Counted from the first letter of the stretch, positions 17,135 through 26,895 are shown. The stretch: DNA of 64,000 bases from Halogeometricum rufum (GCF_900112175.1 NZ_FOYT01000005.1:124001-188000), one strand, 5' to 3'. The notes: generated by a model not told the origin, from the letters alone. Program-made: numbers and translations.

Positions 17135-17791
17135 TCAGTGGACGAGTTCGGTGAACACACGTTCTTCGGCTTTCCGCAGGTGCTCACTGACCGTTCCGGG
17201 AGTAATCCCCACGACCTCACCGATGTCCTCAAGGGACGCTTGGCGAGGTTCACTGTAGTAGCCCAGATCGACCGCTGCCTCGAGCACTTCCTTCTGCCTA
17301 GCCGTAATCATTCTGTCGAACGATGAGTTATTCGCCTCGTAATCACCCATCTTGAGAATGTCGAACGTGAACTGTTCCATCTCGTCAACGTATTCGTACA
17401 GCTTGCTGAATGCTTCGTCAGTTCCCAAGTAGGTGATTTTAACTTGGTTATCGGAGGTAAATCGAATCGGTGTTTCAATTACCAGAAGCGATTTTCGTTG
17501 CAGTTCGAGCCCCCGGCGAACCTCTTCTGTCGGTTCAAACTGACTCACGGCCATCCAGCGGTCTTTTCCGGCGGTGAGATAACTGCTGACGTAAGAAGAG
17601 TCCTCCATAATTTGTTCGTACCGTTCCTTACTGCCGCTTGCCTCGGCAAATAGGAGTACAGTGTCGTCATCGAGCAGTTCGATATGATGAATGGCCCGCC
17701 GTTTGATCGACGGGGCGTCTGCCAGTGCCGTCCCGAGCGGATGGAACGCGCCCCGTCCACCCGGTTTGACTAACACAGTGAGATATCGCAT
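17135..17791 (-). CDS. Bat-type HTH transcriptional regulator (HTH_10)
   Basis: 218 residues. The C-terminal 55 residues are the bacterio-opsin-activator HTH (MITARQKEVLEAAVDLGYYS, then ASLEDIGEVVGITPGTVSEH, then LRKAEERVF). The N-terminal 150 residues form the mixed alpha/beta sensory region found in small Bat-like and DmsR-like regulators, with no PAS or GAF domain. It is divergent from the NuoCD-zinc-ribbon-methyltransferase unit across 114 bases, so it probably controls that unit. The ATG at 17791 has a TATA box 25-27 bases upstream; an earlier in-frame ATG-like start is less likely. Its DNA is clearly lower in GC than the backbone. Confidence 0.88.
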   Translation of the reverse strand: MRYLTVLVKPGGRGAFHPLGTALADAPSIKRRAIHHIELLDDDTVLLFAEASGSKERYEQIMEDSSYVSSYLTAGKDRWMAVSQFEPTEEVRRGLELQRKSLLVIETPIRFTSDNQVKITYLGTDEAFSKLYEYVDEMEQFTFDILKMGDYEANNSSFDRMITARQKEVLEAAVDLGYYSEPRQASLEDIGEVVGITPGTVSEHLRKAEERVFTELVH

Positions 17792-17810
17792 AGAAGTATC
17801 AAATGTGCGC

Positions 17811-17819
17811 AGAATTAAA
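17811..17819 (-). promoter_or_regulatory. TATA box for the Bat-type regulator
   Basis: The minus strand reads GTTTAATTC (revcomp of GAATTAAAC), about 25 bases before the regulator ATG. Confidence 0.55.
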
Positions 17820-17828
17820 CAACCAGGG

Positions 17829-17860
17829 CTCACCGCCATTTAAACTACACCACGGGTGAG
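17829..17860 (+). promoter_or_regulatory. Inverted repeat around a TATA box, likely operator for the nuoCD unit
   Basis: CTCACC (17829-17834) and GGTGAG (17855-17860) form an inverted repeat flanking CATTTAAAC, a good TATA box for the plus-strand nuoCD gene (start 17906). A regulator bound here would sit directly on the promoter. The divergent Bat-type protein is the obvious candidate, but this is inference. Confidence 0.45.
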
Positions 17861-17905
17861 GCAGTATGCCTACTGCACTACACCGAAAACTAGGGCCTGT
17901 GGACG

Positions 17906-19546
17906 ATGCAACGCCAACAACGCTCGACCACTGAGCAGTTCATAAACGAGGTGGTCTCAGCCCTCCCCGATAAGACCGTTCTCGGGCGTGATTCACACGA
18001 GAACGCCCCCGCACTCGTGATCCGTGCCGACCAGGTCCAGAAGGTTCTCTCGACACTTTACTCCGAGGTCGGACTCGATCACTGCTCGTGTGTGACTGCT
18101 CAGGAGTACGACGACCGCTTCGAGACGGTCTATCACCTCACCAGTTACGACGATCGGACGCGCGAGTTGTCCGTTGTCGTCCCGACGACGAAGGACGGCC
18201 CGGTCAGTGAGTCGGCTGCACCGGTTTACCGGACGGCCGAGTGGCACGAACGAGAATCCTACGACCTCGTAGGTATCGAGTACGAAGGTCATCCGGACCT
18301 CCGGCGCATCCTGCTCCCGGAGACGTGGCAAGGTCATCCGCTCCGCGAAGATTACGGTCGGAACCAGTCTCAGATCGTGGCGCTCCCCGCGCACGCCAAC
18401 CCTATCCAGAACGACAGTCGGCAGGGTGATACGATATTCCTCAATATCGGGCCTCACCATCCGTCGACCCACGGCGTGCTCCACTTAGAGGCAGTTCTCG
18501 ACGGCGAGCAGGTGGTGGACGTCGAGCCGGATATCGGCTATATCCATCGGTGCGAGGAACAGATGTGCCAGCAGGGGACGTACCGGCACCAGATTATGCC
18601 CTATCCCGACCGCTGGGATTGGGGCGGGGCGGGGCTGCTCAACGAGTGGGCCTACGCTCGCGTCGTCGAGGACCTGGCCGATATCGACGTTCCCGAGTAC
18701 GCTCAGGTCATCAGGACGATGAGCGCCGAACTGTCGCGCATCCTCTCGCACCTGTTAGCTACTGCCATGTACGCACTCGACGTGAGCGGTGAGTTCACCG
18801 CCACGTTCATGTACGGCTTCCGAGACCGGGACGCCGTTCAGAACCTCTTGGAGGACCTGACCGGCCAGCGCATGATGTTCAACTACTTCCGCGTCGGCGG
18901 TGTCGTCTGGGATGTCCCCGAGCCTCGAGAGGAGTTCTTCGAGGACGTGCGTGCTTTCACAAACAGCCTACCACAGAAGCTGGAAGAGTATCATAACCTG
19001 CTGACTAGCAACGAAGTCTTCCAAGTTCGTTGTGTGGATACTGGTGAGCTACCGCCACAGGTCGCCAAGCAGTACGGGGCCACCGGACCGGTCGCTCGCG
19101 GTTCCGGTATCGACTACGACCTCCGGCGGGATGACCCGTACGGATACTACGACCGCCTAGAGTGGGACGTCGTCACCGAGAACGGTTGCGACAACTTCGC
19201 CCGCGTGCTCGTCCGACTGCGGGAGATCGAGGAGTCAGCAGCGATCGTGGAGCAGTGCGTCGACCTCCTCGCGGATTGGCCAGAAGAAGAGCGAAGCGTC
19301 CAAGCTAACGTTCCCCGGACGTTGAAGCCGTCTGGGGAGTGTTACAGGGCCGTCGAAGGTGCCAAGGGCGAACTCGGGATTTACATCCGCGCCGACGGCA
19401 CCGATACGCCCGCTCGGTTCAAAATTCGCGGACCATCCTTCTCGAACCTGTCGGTACTACCAGCGATGGCAGAGGGAGAGTACGTTCCCGATCTCGTCGC
19501 GACTCTCGGAAGTCTCGATACCATCATCGGGGAGGTCGACCGATGA
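17906..19546 (+). CDS. nuoCD: NADH dehydrogenase-like complex I subunit NuoCD (stand-alone copy)
   Basis: 546 residues, a NuoC-NuoD fusion as usual in haloarchaea. The 30-kDa part (about 30-160) ends with ERESYDLVGIEYEGHPDLRR and GHPLREDY. The 49-kDa part starts TIFLNIGPHHPSTHGVLHLE and continues with GYIHRCEEQMCQQGTYRHQ, MPYPDRWDWGGAG and YGATGPVARGSGIDYDLRRD. The 49-kDa subunit forms the quinone pocket. The His of HPSTHG is kept; the usual DRxDY tyrosine is DRWDW here, which may be normal for haloarchaea. No other complex-I gene is nearby, so it is probably a second copy. It overlaps the next gene by ATGA. Confidence 0.92.
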   Translation: MQRQQRSTTEQFINEVVSALPDKTVLGRDSHENAPALVIRADQVQKVLSTLYSEVGLDHCSCVTAQEYDDRFETVYHLTSYDDRTRELSVVVPTTKDGPVSESAAPVYRTAEWHERESYDLVGIEYEGHPDLRRILLPETWQGHPLREDYGRNQSQIVALPAHANPIQNDSRQGDTIFLNIGPHHPSTHGVLHLEAVLDGEQVVDVEPDIGYIHRCEEQMCQQGTYRHQIMPYPDRWDWGGAGLLNEWAYARVVEDLADIDVPEYAQVIRTMSAELSRILSHLLATAMYALDVSGEFTATFMYGFRDRDAVQNLLEDLTGQRMMFNYFRVGGVVWDVPEPREEFFEDVRAFTNSLPQKLEEYHNLLTSNEVFQVRCVDTGELPPQVAKQYGATGPVARGSGIDYDLRRDDPYGYYDRLEWDVVTENGCDNFARVLVRLREIEESAAIVEQCVDLLADWPEEERSVQANVPRTLKPSGECYRAVEGAKGELGIYIRADGTDTPARFKIRGPSFSNLSVLPAMAEGEYVPDLVATLGSLDTIIGEVDR

Positions 19547-19851
19547 CGACGACCGCTTCACGGCGATGGGTGACCGACACCGGCCAGCAGGTAACCTGCA
19601 TCGCCTGTGGCGAGACGCTCGACCGAGAGGACGCCCGCGAGTACGACAAACACGGCGACCGCTGGAACCGCGAGGGAAAGAATTTCGAGTACCTCTGTAA
19701 GCCCTGCGACCGTGAGTACTGCCGCCAGAACCGCGACGGACTCGAAGAGACGCTCATAGCAGCCGACGCCGGCAAAACCGACCGCAAGACGTTCCTCAGA
19801 CGGTTCTGCGAGCTGACGACCGACAACAACGACGACAATGACCTCCAGTGA
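19543..19851 (+). CDS. Small zinc-ribbon protein (DUF7562-like)
   Basis: 102 residues. Two cysteine pairs, CIACG and CKPCDREYC, can hold one zinc in a ribbon, linked by REYDKHGDRWNREGKNFEYL. The rest is charged helix. I recall a haloarchaeal family of this form (DUF7562), without known function. The ATG overlaps the nuoCD stop (ATGA) and the 3' end overlaps the methyltransferase start by 14 bases, so the three genes are one translationally coupled operon. A role in assembling or tethering the NuoCD partner is inference. Confidence 0.88.
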   Translation: MTTTASRRWVTDTGQQVTCIACGETLDREDAREYDKHGDRWNREGKNFEYLCKPCDREYCRQNRDGLEETLIAADAGKTDRKTFLRRFCELTTDNNDDNDLQ

Positions 19852-20539
19852 GAAATCGAAGCAGACGAAGGGTCCCCACAATCGAATCGAGTCCGACGCG
19901 GCGTCGACTCACTCGATGTCGGTCTCGGACATCAAAGACGCGTATGCGGAGTACGCTGATTCGATGCATCGGCTCGAATGGCTCGACCGTGTTGTTATCG
20001 GTCGCTATCGTCAGGCCCGATTCGGAGATGTCGAGGGGAGAGTGCTCGACGTCGCCTGTGGCACTGGAACGAACTTCCGATACCTCCCCAACACGGTTGA
20101 CCTCGTCGGTATCGACGTTAGTCCAGAGATGCTGGCGAACGCCGAGGAACAACTCACCGAGTTAGAGATCGACGGCGATCTCCGGGAGATGGACGCACAG
20201 GAACTCGAATTCGCCGACGACAGTTTCGACGCGGTGATTTCCGCGCTGTCGACTTGTACGTTCCCCGACCCAATTGCTGCACTGCGCGAGATGGACCGCG
20301 TCTGCAAGCCTGAGGGAACGATTCGCCTCGTCGAACACGGACGTAGCGACGTCGGTCCAATCGCAAAGTATCAGAAATGGCGTGCCGACGCTCACTACGC
20401 GAGGAACGGCTGTCGCTGGACGCAAGAGCCGCGCGAAGTCGTCTCCGAGGCGGGCCTCGAGGTGCGGGAGACCAGCACTGGGCTCTTCGGCACGATCAGT
20501 ACCTTCGAGATACTTCCGAACCAGAGTGAAGAACGATAA
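19838..20539 (+). CDS. Class I SAM-dependent methyltransferase (UbiE-like)
   Basis: 233 residues. The SAM-binding motif is VLDVACGTGTNFRYL (69-83), followed by LVGIDVSPEML, DGDLREMDAQELEFADDSFD and the post-motif LREMDRVCKPEGTIRLVEHG. This order is that of UbiE/COQ5 and small-molecule methyltransferases. The partner NuoCD suggests a quinone or a quinone-like substrate, but this is inference. It is the last gene of the operon. A 766-base gap follows. Confidence 0.9.
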   Translation: MTSSEKSKQTKGPHNRIESDAASTHSMSVSDIKDAYAEYADSMHRLEWLDRVVIGRYRQARFGDVEGRVLDVACGTGTNFRYLPNTVDLVGIDVSPEMLANAEEQLTELEIDGDLREMDAQELEFADDSFDAVISALSTCTFPDPIAALREMDRVCKPEGTIRLVEHGRSDVGPIAKYQKWRADAHYARNGCRWTQEPREVVSEAGLEVRETSTGLFGTISTFEILPNQSEER

Positions 20540-21305
20540 TCGAACTGTCTTCCGGAGCGCTGGAGTGGCTCGCCGTCGGTTGCCCCCTGGCGATTGCAGG
20601 AGCAGTAATCAGGCTCCGCAGGTGGACGGTTCGCGGGTTGGACGAGACAGCACCTGTTCGATATTGATTCGCAACCCGGGCTTGAAGTCGGGACCTGGCG
20701 TGAACTGCCTGCGAGTAGCGCAGACTGGAGTTCTCGTGCCGGGGATAGTGGCGGATTTCGAGACCCTGCACGGTCGTTCACGCGGTGATTTCACTTGTTA
20801 CTGCCTCTCACCGGAATATATCCGAACGAACAGTACCAGAAGTTTACTCACTGTATCTCGAAGAGGGAACGTGTTTTATTTCACTGCGGTTTTTACCGTC
20901 AGAATGATCTGACTCACGGATGTAGCGATGCGCGGGTACTGAAGAACCCCAGTTACGTGAGTGCTGGATTGCTCACTGAGTTATCCCTGCTCGCTTCGGT
21001 AGCTACGAGTTGCGGGCGAAAATCGTAGTGAGACAGTAGGCTGATAACCGACTCCGAGTTACGAACTCCCATTTTACGTTGGATGATAGAACTTGAGTAT
21101 GCTGACGCGGTCAACTTCAGAGCACTCAGCTCAAAATAAACTCTTCGAGGCCACTGCCCGAGGTTGAACAGTCGGGTGGTAGCGAACGCACAGCAGTCAG
21201 ACCCGAGGCTGCTTTGAGTACCGGAACCGCCCGGCTGTTCCAGTTTCATATATCGTATCGCTCACACGACGAACGATTTACAGGGAGCGAGACAGAGGTA
21301 GGAAC
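20540..21305. other. Long non-coding gap in the accessory island
   Basis: No convincing gene in either strand; all open frames are short and lack family-like sequence. AT-rich patches occur near 20815-20900 and 21100-21140. A TATA element for the PAS-Bat gene lies at its right end. The stretch 20930-21060 gives a short open frame on both strands and could be a remnant of a mobile element, but I see no inverted terminal repeats. Confidence 0.6.
21277..21285 (+). promoter_or_regulatory. TATA box for the PAS/GAF Bat regulator
   Basis: GATTTACAG is centred about 25-27 bases before the ATG at 21306, as expected for a leaderless gene. Confidence 0.55.
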
Positions 21306-24300
21306 ATGTTTCCTGTCGGGTCTCACTCGCTGCAGGGGGCGGTAGTGGGGACGGAAACGCTCGTCGAGACCCTCGAAGGTCGGGAGAAGGAACGAGGTCT
21401 GTCACTCCACGTCGTCGATCCCGAAGTGGTGGAAGCGGGAGCACCGAGCGACGGAACGGCCGATTGCTTAGTGGTCGAAACGTCGGAATCGGACGATGAG
21501 AGCGAGACCGTCGTCGAGCGTTGGCAGGACGGGTGGCCGAACGTCCCTGTCGTGTTACTCGTCGCAGGCTGGGCTGACGAGCGAGTCGCAGACGCGGTCT
21601 CTGCGGGAGCGGCCGACGTTCTTCCGCGTAGACTCGTCGATACCGACCCCGACGTGGTCGTAGAGAGGATCGTCGAGGTCGTCGAACGGGAACACGCCCT
21701 GACGAGCTTTCGGGAGTTGTACGACGAGGGTTCGGAAGCCACGACGGTTCACGACGCGGAGACGGGCCACATGGTCCACGCCAATCGAACGTTCTGTGAA
21801 CTACTCGGGTACGACCGCGAGACGATTCGGACGATGCGGTTCGGGGAACTCATCGCTCACGTGCCGGGATACGACCACGAGCGTGCGATGGACGTCTTCT
21901 CCAGCGTCGCCGAGCGGGACGAGTCGCTGGAGATCCAGTGGCCACTCAAGACCGCCGACGGGGAGGTACGGTGGTCCGATGCACGGCTGTCGTCGGTTCG
22001 CGTCGGCAACCGGGAGGTCGTCCTCTCGACGTCGGTGGATATCACCGAGCGTCGCCGTCACGAACACCGATACGAGCAGGTGTTCGACAACGTCAACGAC
22101 GTCATCTCTATTCACGACCCGTGGGCCGAAGAGATGCTCGACGTCAACGAGACGATGAGCGAGTTGACCGGCTACGGCCACGAGACGCTCCTCGAGATGG
22201 ACGTTGGCGGGGTCAGCGACACCGACCTCGGGTTCAGCGAGGGCCGCGCGTACGAGATGCAGCAACGCGTCGCCGCCAGCGGCGAGTCAGAGACCGTCGA
22301 GTGGATGATAGAGACGGCGTCGGGGGACCGCCGACTGCTGGAGACGAACCTCGCGCCGGCCACCATCGACGGGGAAGATCGGGTGCTCGCGCTCTCGCGA
22401 GACGTGACCGAGCGACGAGAGTACGAACGCCGCCTCGAACGGGAACGGGACCGGCGATCGGTCCTGTTCCAGAACAACCCCGACCCGGTCATCAGAGTCC
22501 GATTCGAGGGCGGTGAGCCGATCATACGTGAGGTGAATCCGGCATTCGAGGAGGTGTTCGGCTTTCCTTCGGCCGACGTCGTCGGTACGAGCGTCGTCGA
22601 TGCGGTCGTTCCAGCCGACGAACGTGAGCAACACGAACGGCTCCGAGAGAAGGTCGTCCGTGGCGAACCGGTCGAGCGCGAAGCGCGGCGATTGACTGCC
22701 GACGGCGTCAGGAACTTCCAGTTCAAGGTTATCCACTTTGGGTCGAGCTCGGAGGACGACTCGGCGACCGACGCGTACGTGTGGTACACCGACGTTACGG
22801 ACCGGAAGCGGCGAGAAAAAACGGTCCGCCGCCTCCACGAGTCGACGGACGAAGTCCAAAACGCCGAGACGAGACAGGAGGTCTGCGAAGCGGTCGTCGA
22901 CGCCGCCGAAAACGTGCTGGGGCTCGCGAATCCGGCGTGCTGGGTCGAAGGAAAGAGCGAGGAGTCGCTGACATCGGTCGCCGGGTACGGAGACCAATGG
23001 GGCGGTGCCTCGTCCGACAACAACGCGAGCACGTTCGAACCGGGAGACGAGGGTTACGTGGCATACACGGAGAACGAGCCCCGGGTCGTCGACACGGCCG
23101 ACTGGGACGAAGGCGACCAGTCGAAGGCTGCGATCCTCCTCCCACTGGGCGACCACGGACTGTTCGGCGCGGCCGAACCGGGCGGTGGGGAGTTCGAGGC
23201 AGTCACTCGCACCGCCGCTCGCATCCTGGCCCGCCACGCGACGACCGCACTCGAGAGGGTCGAACGCGGCCGCGAACTCCGGGAGAGCGACCGGCGCTTC
23301 CGACTCATCGCCGACCGAATCGACGAGGTCATCTTCCTCTCGGAACCGGATTTCTCGGAGCTCTTCTACGTGAACGACGCCTACGAGACACTCTGGGGAG
23401 AGTCCGTCGAGAAGCTGTACGACGACCCACGAGGATTCATCGACAGCATCGACCCGCGGGACCGCGAGTCGTTCGAGGCCGACTTCGAGGAGATGGTCGC
23501 CGACATCGAACGCGGCGACGCCGACGAGAGCTACGTCTTCGAGTACCGAATTCGTCCCGACGGCGGGGACGTCCGGTGGGTCCGGGCCACCGGCTACCCC
23601 GTCGAACTGGAAGACGGAGACGACACGAGGTTCGTCGGTATCGTCGAAGACGTCACCGACCGGCGTGAACTCGAACGGACGTACCGAGGGGTGTTCGAGA
23701 ACGTCTCGGACGGACTCGTCATCCACGAGCCCGAATCGGGCCGGATAGTCGACGTGAACGAGCGATTCTGTCGGATGAACGGCTACGAGCGGGACGAACT
23801 TGTGGGCGAGACGATAGACGTCGTCACTGCCTCCGATCACGAGTACGAGCGTGCCGAGGCTCTTATCGAAGAGGCACGCGAGCAGGGCTCACAGCTGTTC
23901 GAGTGGCGAAACCGACGAAAGAACGGTGAGACGTACCCCGTCGAGGTTCACCTGAGCGTCGTCGACATCAGAGGGAACGAACGCGTGTTGGGGAGCGTCA
24001 GGGACGTGACCGAGCGAAAGCGTCGCGAGCGTGAGTACGAGCAGATATTCAACGGCGTTCAAGACGCCATCACCGTGTTCGACCCGTCGACTGGGGAGAT
24101 AGTCGAAGTCAACGATACCTATCGCGAGATGCTGGGATACGACGACCTCGGGACGATACGAGAGCTGGGAATCAGCGGTCTCAGCGTCAGCGACGAAGGG
24201 TACACCGAGGAACGGGGAACGAAACTCATCAGAGAGGTGGCTGAGACCGGCGAACCCCGGACCGTCGAGTGGCGGGGTGAACGAAAAGACGGCGAGTTGC

Positions 24301-26876
24301 TGTGGCTGGAGGCGAAGTTAGCGCCCGTCGAGATCGGTGGAGAGAGGCGGGTCGTCTCCATGCAACGGAACGTCACGGAACGAAAGCGTCGCGAACACGA
24401 GTACGAACAGATATTCGACGGCGTCCACGACGCCATCACGGTCCACGACTCGGACACGGCGGAGCTAGTCGACGTCAACGAGACGTTCTGCGACCTGCTC
24501 GGTTACGAGCGCGCGGAGATACTCGAGATGGGGGTCGACGGCTACACCCCCGAACAAGAGGGTTACTCCCTGGAATCCGGCCGGGAGTTCATCCACGAGG
24601 TCGTCGAGACGGGCGACCCGAAGCAGATCACGTGGCCGGTCGAGACGCGCGACGGGGAGCTACGCTGGCTGGATATCGAGGGGACGACGGTCGAGATCGG
24701 CGGGCGAGTCCGCTACGTGTCGATCGGACGCGACGTCACCGAACGTCGGCGCACCGAACGCAAACTCAGCGCGATCCTCGACCGGATCGACGAGGCGATA
24801 TTTCTCACCCGGGTCGAAGAGATCACGGCGGCCTCACAGTCACCGGACTACGTCAGTTCCGGCTACGAGTCGATCTGGGGACAATCCCTCGAACAGATCA
24901 GAGACTCCAACGAGGACGGGTTCTTCGGGACGTTACATCCCGACGACGAGGAGGAGTATCGGTCGACCGTCGAAGCGATCGTCGCCGACGTCGACGCCGA
25001 CGCCGCAGACGACCGATACTCGCAGGAGTACCGCATCGAGCGCACGGACGGAACGATCCGATGGGTGCAGTCCGACTACTATCCGACCGAGTGGGGCGCG
25101 GGCGAGACTCGAATCGTAATCGTCAGTCGGGATGTGACGGCTCGAAAAGCCCGCGAGCGACGTATCGCCTCGTTCGACGACGCGACCGACGACCTCGCGA
25201 GGGCCGACTCGCCCGAAGAAGCCGCGCGTCAGGCCGTCGAAGCGGCGACCGACCTGCTCGAACTCCCTGCAGTCGGGGTTTTGCTGTACGATGACGACGA
25301 CGGCGTCCTCCGCCCCGAGGTACTCTCGGGGCAGTTCCCCGAGGCGGTCGCGACCGACAGCGTCGGTCCGAGTGACGGGGCGTTGTGGGAGGTGTTCGCC
25401 ACCGGAACGATCGTCGCCTCGGACGGCGGAACCAGTCGCTCCGGCTTCGTCGGCGCGACTGACGCCAGACCAGACACGCTGTCGGACCTCGAAGCGTGGC
25501 GTGCGATGGCCCTCGGTAACCATGGCGTCCTTCTCGTCGGCGCTCCCGAGCAGTCGCTCGACTCGGACACGATACAGGCCGCTCACGTCCTCGCGGCGAC
25601 GCTCGAAGCCGCTTTCAGCCACCTTCAGAGCAGAGAGCGACTCGCCGCACAGGAAGAACGCCTCCGGACACAGACCGAACGCGCGGACCGACTGGACCGG
25701 ATCGCACACCTCGCCCAACAGGTGGAAGCCGCCATCACAGACGCCTCCGCCCCTGCGGAGGTCGAACAGGAGATCTGTGATCGCCTCGCCGGTTCCGGCC
25801 CGTACGACCTCGCCTGGACGGGCGGCATCGACGTCGGCACGGATCGACTCGCTGCACGAACCGTCGTCGGGGCGACTGACCAGTACGTCGACGAGATGGC
25901 CCTGACCACGACCGACAGCACCGCCGACCCGCATCCGACCGTCACGACGTGGCGAACCGACGAGGTCTGCGTGGCGGATTCGATCGTCGACGACGGTCCG
26001 ACGGGAGACTGGCGACGGATCGTCCTCAGCGAAGGGTATCAATCGCTGTGCGCGGTTCCGTTGACGTACGACGGTATCACGCACGGTGTGTTGACTATCG
26101 GGAGGGATACGCCGAACGCGTTCGACGAACGGGAGCGAGCGATGCTGTCGCAACTCGGAACCTCGATCGGATACGCTCTCGCGGCCATCGAGCGGAGGCG
26201 GGCGCTGGAATCCGACGAGTCGGTCGAACTGGAGTTCCGCGGGTCGAACGTGGCCCTCCCGTTCGCTCGCGCCGCCGCCGCCGCCGACTGTCGGGTCACG
26301 CTCGTACGGACGGTCGCGCGGCAGGACGGACCGACCAGCGTCTACGTCCGCTTCGAGGGCGATCTCCCCGACAACACTGCACGAGTGGCGGACCGGACGT
26401 TTTCGGGAGACGTCAGCGTCGTGAGCGAGGCGTCGTCGAAGACCGTGTTCGAGGTCAGAGCCGACGAGTGGTTCGGGTCGCCGCTAGCCGAGTACGGCGG
26501 GGTGATTCGCGATGCCTCGGCCGACGCCGACGAAACGACTCTCACCGTCGAGGTTCCCGGGGAGGCGGACGTGCGGTCGTTCGTCGGCCGACTGCAGGAG
26601 ATGGCACCGTCGCTCGAACTCGTCGCCAGGCGGCAACACCGACGGCGTGACCGAACGCCGGCGGAACTCTCCGACCGCGTCAGAGCGGAACTCACCGACA
26701 GGCAGTTCGAGGTCGTACAGACGGCCCTGTCGGCGGGCTACTTCGAGTGGCCCCGAGAGAACGACGGTGGCGAGGTGGCCGACCGACTCGGCATCACCCA
26801 GCCGACGTTGAACAAACACCTCCGACTCGCCGAGAAGAAGACGTTCGGTCTCCTGTTCGACACCGAGTCGGTATGA
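21306..26876 (+). CDS. Giant PAS/GAF Bat-type transcription factor
   Basis: 1856 residues. Rough domain order: receiver-like N-terminus (1-130), PAS1-PAS3 (135-508), GAF1 (510-655), PAS4-PAS8 (657-1275), GAF2 (1277-1455), GAF3 (1457-1625), Bat-associated domain (1630-1795) and the C-terminal bacterio-opsin-activator HTH (RQFEVVQTALSAGYFEWPRE, then VADRLGITQPTLNKHLRLAE). PAS units end in the usual DVTERKRRE-type linkers. No histidine kinase or ATPase domain is present, so the signal should go straight to DNA. PAS5-PAS7 are closely alike and look like internal duplications. It is convergent with the FAD enzyme gene. The target is unknown. Confidence 0.93.
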   Translation: MFPVGSHSLQGAVVGTETLVETLEGREKERGLSLHVVDPEVVEAGAPSDGTADCLVVETSESDDESETVVERWQDGWPNVPVVLLVAGWADERVADAVSAGAADVLPRRLVDTDPDVVVERIVEVVEREHALTSFRELYDEGSEATTVHDAETGHMVHANRTFCELLGYDRETIRTMRFGELIAHVPGYDHERAMDVFSSVAERDESLEIQWPLKTADGEVRWSDARLSSVRVGNREVVLSTSVDITERRRHEHRYEQVFDNVNDVISIHDPWAEEMLDVNETMSELTGYGHETLLEMDVGGVSDTDLGFSEGRAYEMQQRVAASGESETVEWMIETASGDRRLLETNLAPATIDGEDRVLALSRDVTERREYERRLERERDRRSVLFQNNPDPVIRVRFEGGEPIIREVNPAFEEVFGFPSADVVGTSVVDAVVPADEREQHERLREKVVRGEPVEREARRLTADGVRNFQFKVIHFGSSSEDDSATDAYVWYTDVTDRKRREKTVRRLHESTDEVQNAETRQEVCEAVVDAAENVLGLANPACWVEGKSEESLTSVAGYGDQWGGASSDNNASTFEPGDEGYVAYTENEPRVVDTADWDEGDQSKAAILLPLGDHGLFGAAEPGGGEFEAVTRTAARILARHATTALERVERGRELRESDRRFRLIADRIDEVIFLSEPDFSELFYVNDAYETLWGESVEKLYDDPRGFIDSIDPRDRESFEADFEEMVADIERGDADESYVFEYRIRPDGGDVRWVRATGYPVELEDGDDTRFVGIVEDVTDRRELERTYRGVFENVSDGLVIHEPESGRIVDVNERFCRMNGYERDELVGETIDVVTASDHEYERAEALIEEAREQGSQLFEWRNRRKNGETYPVEVHLSVVDIRGNERVLGSVRDVTERKRREREYEQIFNGVQDAITVFDPSTGEIVEVNDTYREMLGYDDLGTIRELGISGLSVSDEGYTEERGTKLIREVAETGEPRTVEWRGERKDGELLWLEAKLAPVEIGGERRVVSMQRNVTERKRREHEYEQIFDGVHDAITVHDSDTAELVDVNETFCDLLGYERAEILEMGVDGYTPEQEGYSLESGREFIHEVVETGDPKQITWPVETRDGELRWLDIEGTTVEIGGRVRYVSIGRDVTERRRTERKLSAILDRIDEAIFLTRVEEITAASQSPDYVSSGYESIWGQSLEQIRDSNEDGFFGTLHPDDEEEYRSTVEAIVADVDADAADDRYSQEYRIERTDGTIRWVQSDYYPTEWGAGETRIVIVSRDVTARKARERRIASFDDATDDLARADSPEEAARQAVEAATDLLELPAVGVLLYDDDDGVLRPEVLSGQFPEAVATDSVGPSDGALWEVFATGTIVASDGGTSRSGFVGATDARPDTLSDLEAWRAMALGNHGVLLVGAPEQSLDSDTIQAAHVLAATLEAAFSHLQSRERLAAQEERLRTQTERADRLDRIAHLAQQVEAAITDASAPAEVEQEICDRLAGSGPYDLAWTGGIDVGTDRLAARTVVGATDQYVDEMALTTTDSTADPHPTVTTWRTDEVCVADSIVDDGPTGDWRRIVLSEGYQSLCAVPLTYDGITHGVLTIGRDTPNAFDERERAMLSQLGTSIGYALAAIERRRALESDESVELEFRGSNVALPFARAAAAADCRVTLVRTVARQDGPTSVYVRFEGDLPDNTARVADRTFSGDVSVVSEASSKTVFEVRADEWFGSPLAEYGGVIRDASADADETTLTVEVPGEADVRSFVGRLQEMAPSLELVARRQHRRRDRTPAELSDRVRAELTDRQFEVVQTALSAGYFEWPRENDGGEVADRLGITQPTLNKHLRLAEKKTFGLLFDTESV

Positions 26877-26895
26877 GTCGTTCCCGTCGGCCCTG

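Noticed and set aside
22287-23840. A 517-codon minus-strand open frame inside the PAS/GAF regulator
   Set aside because: It is antisense to real PAS and GAF domains and its translation has no recognisable motif.
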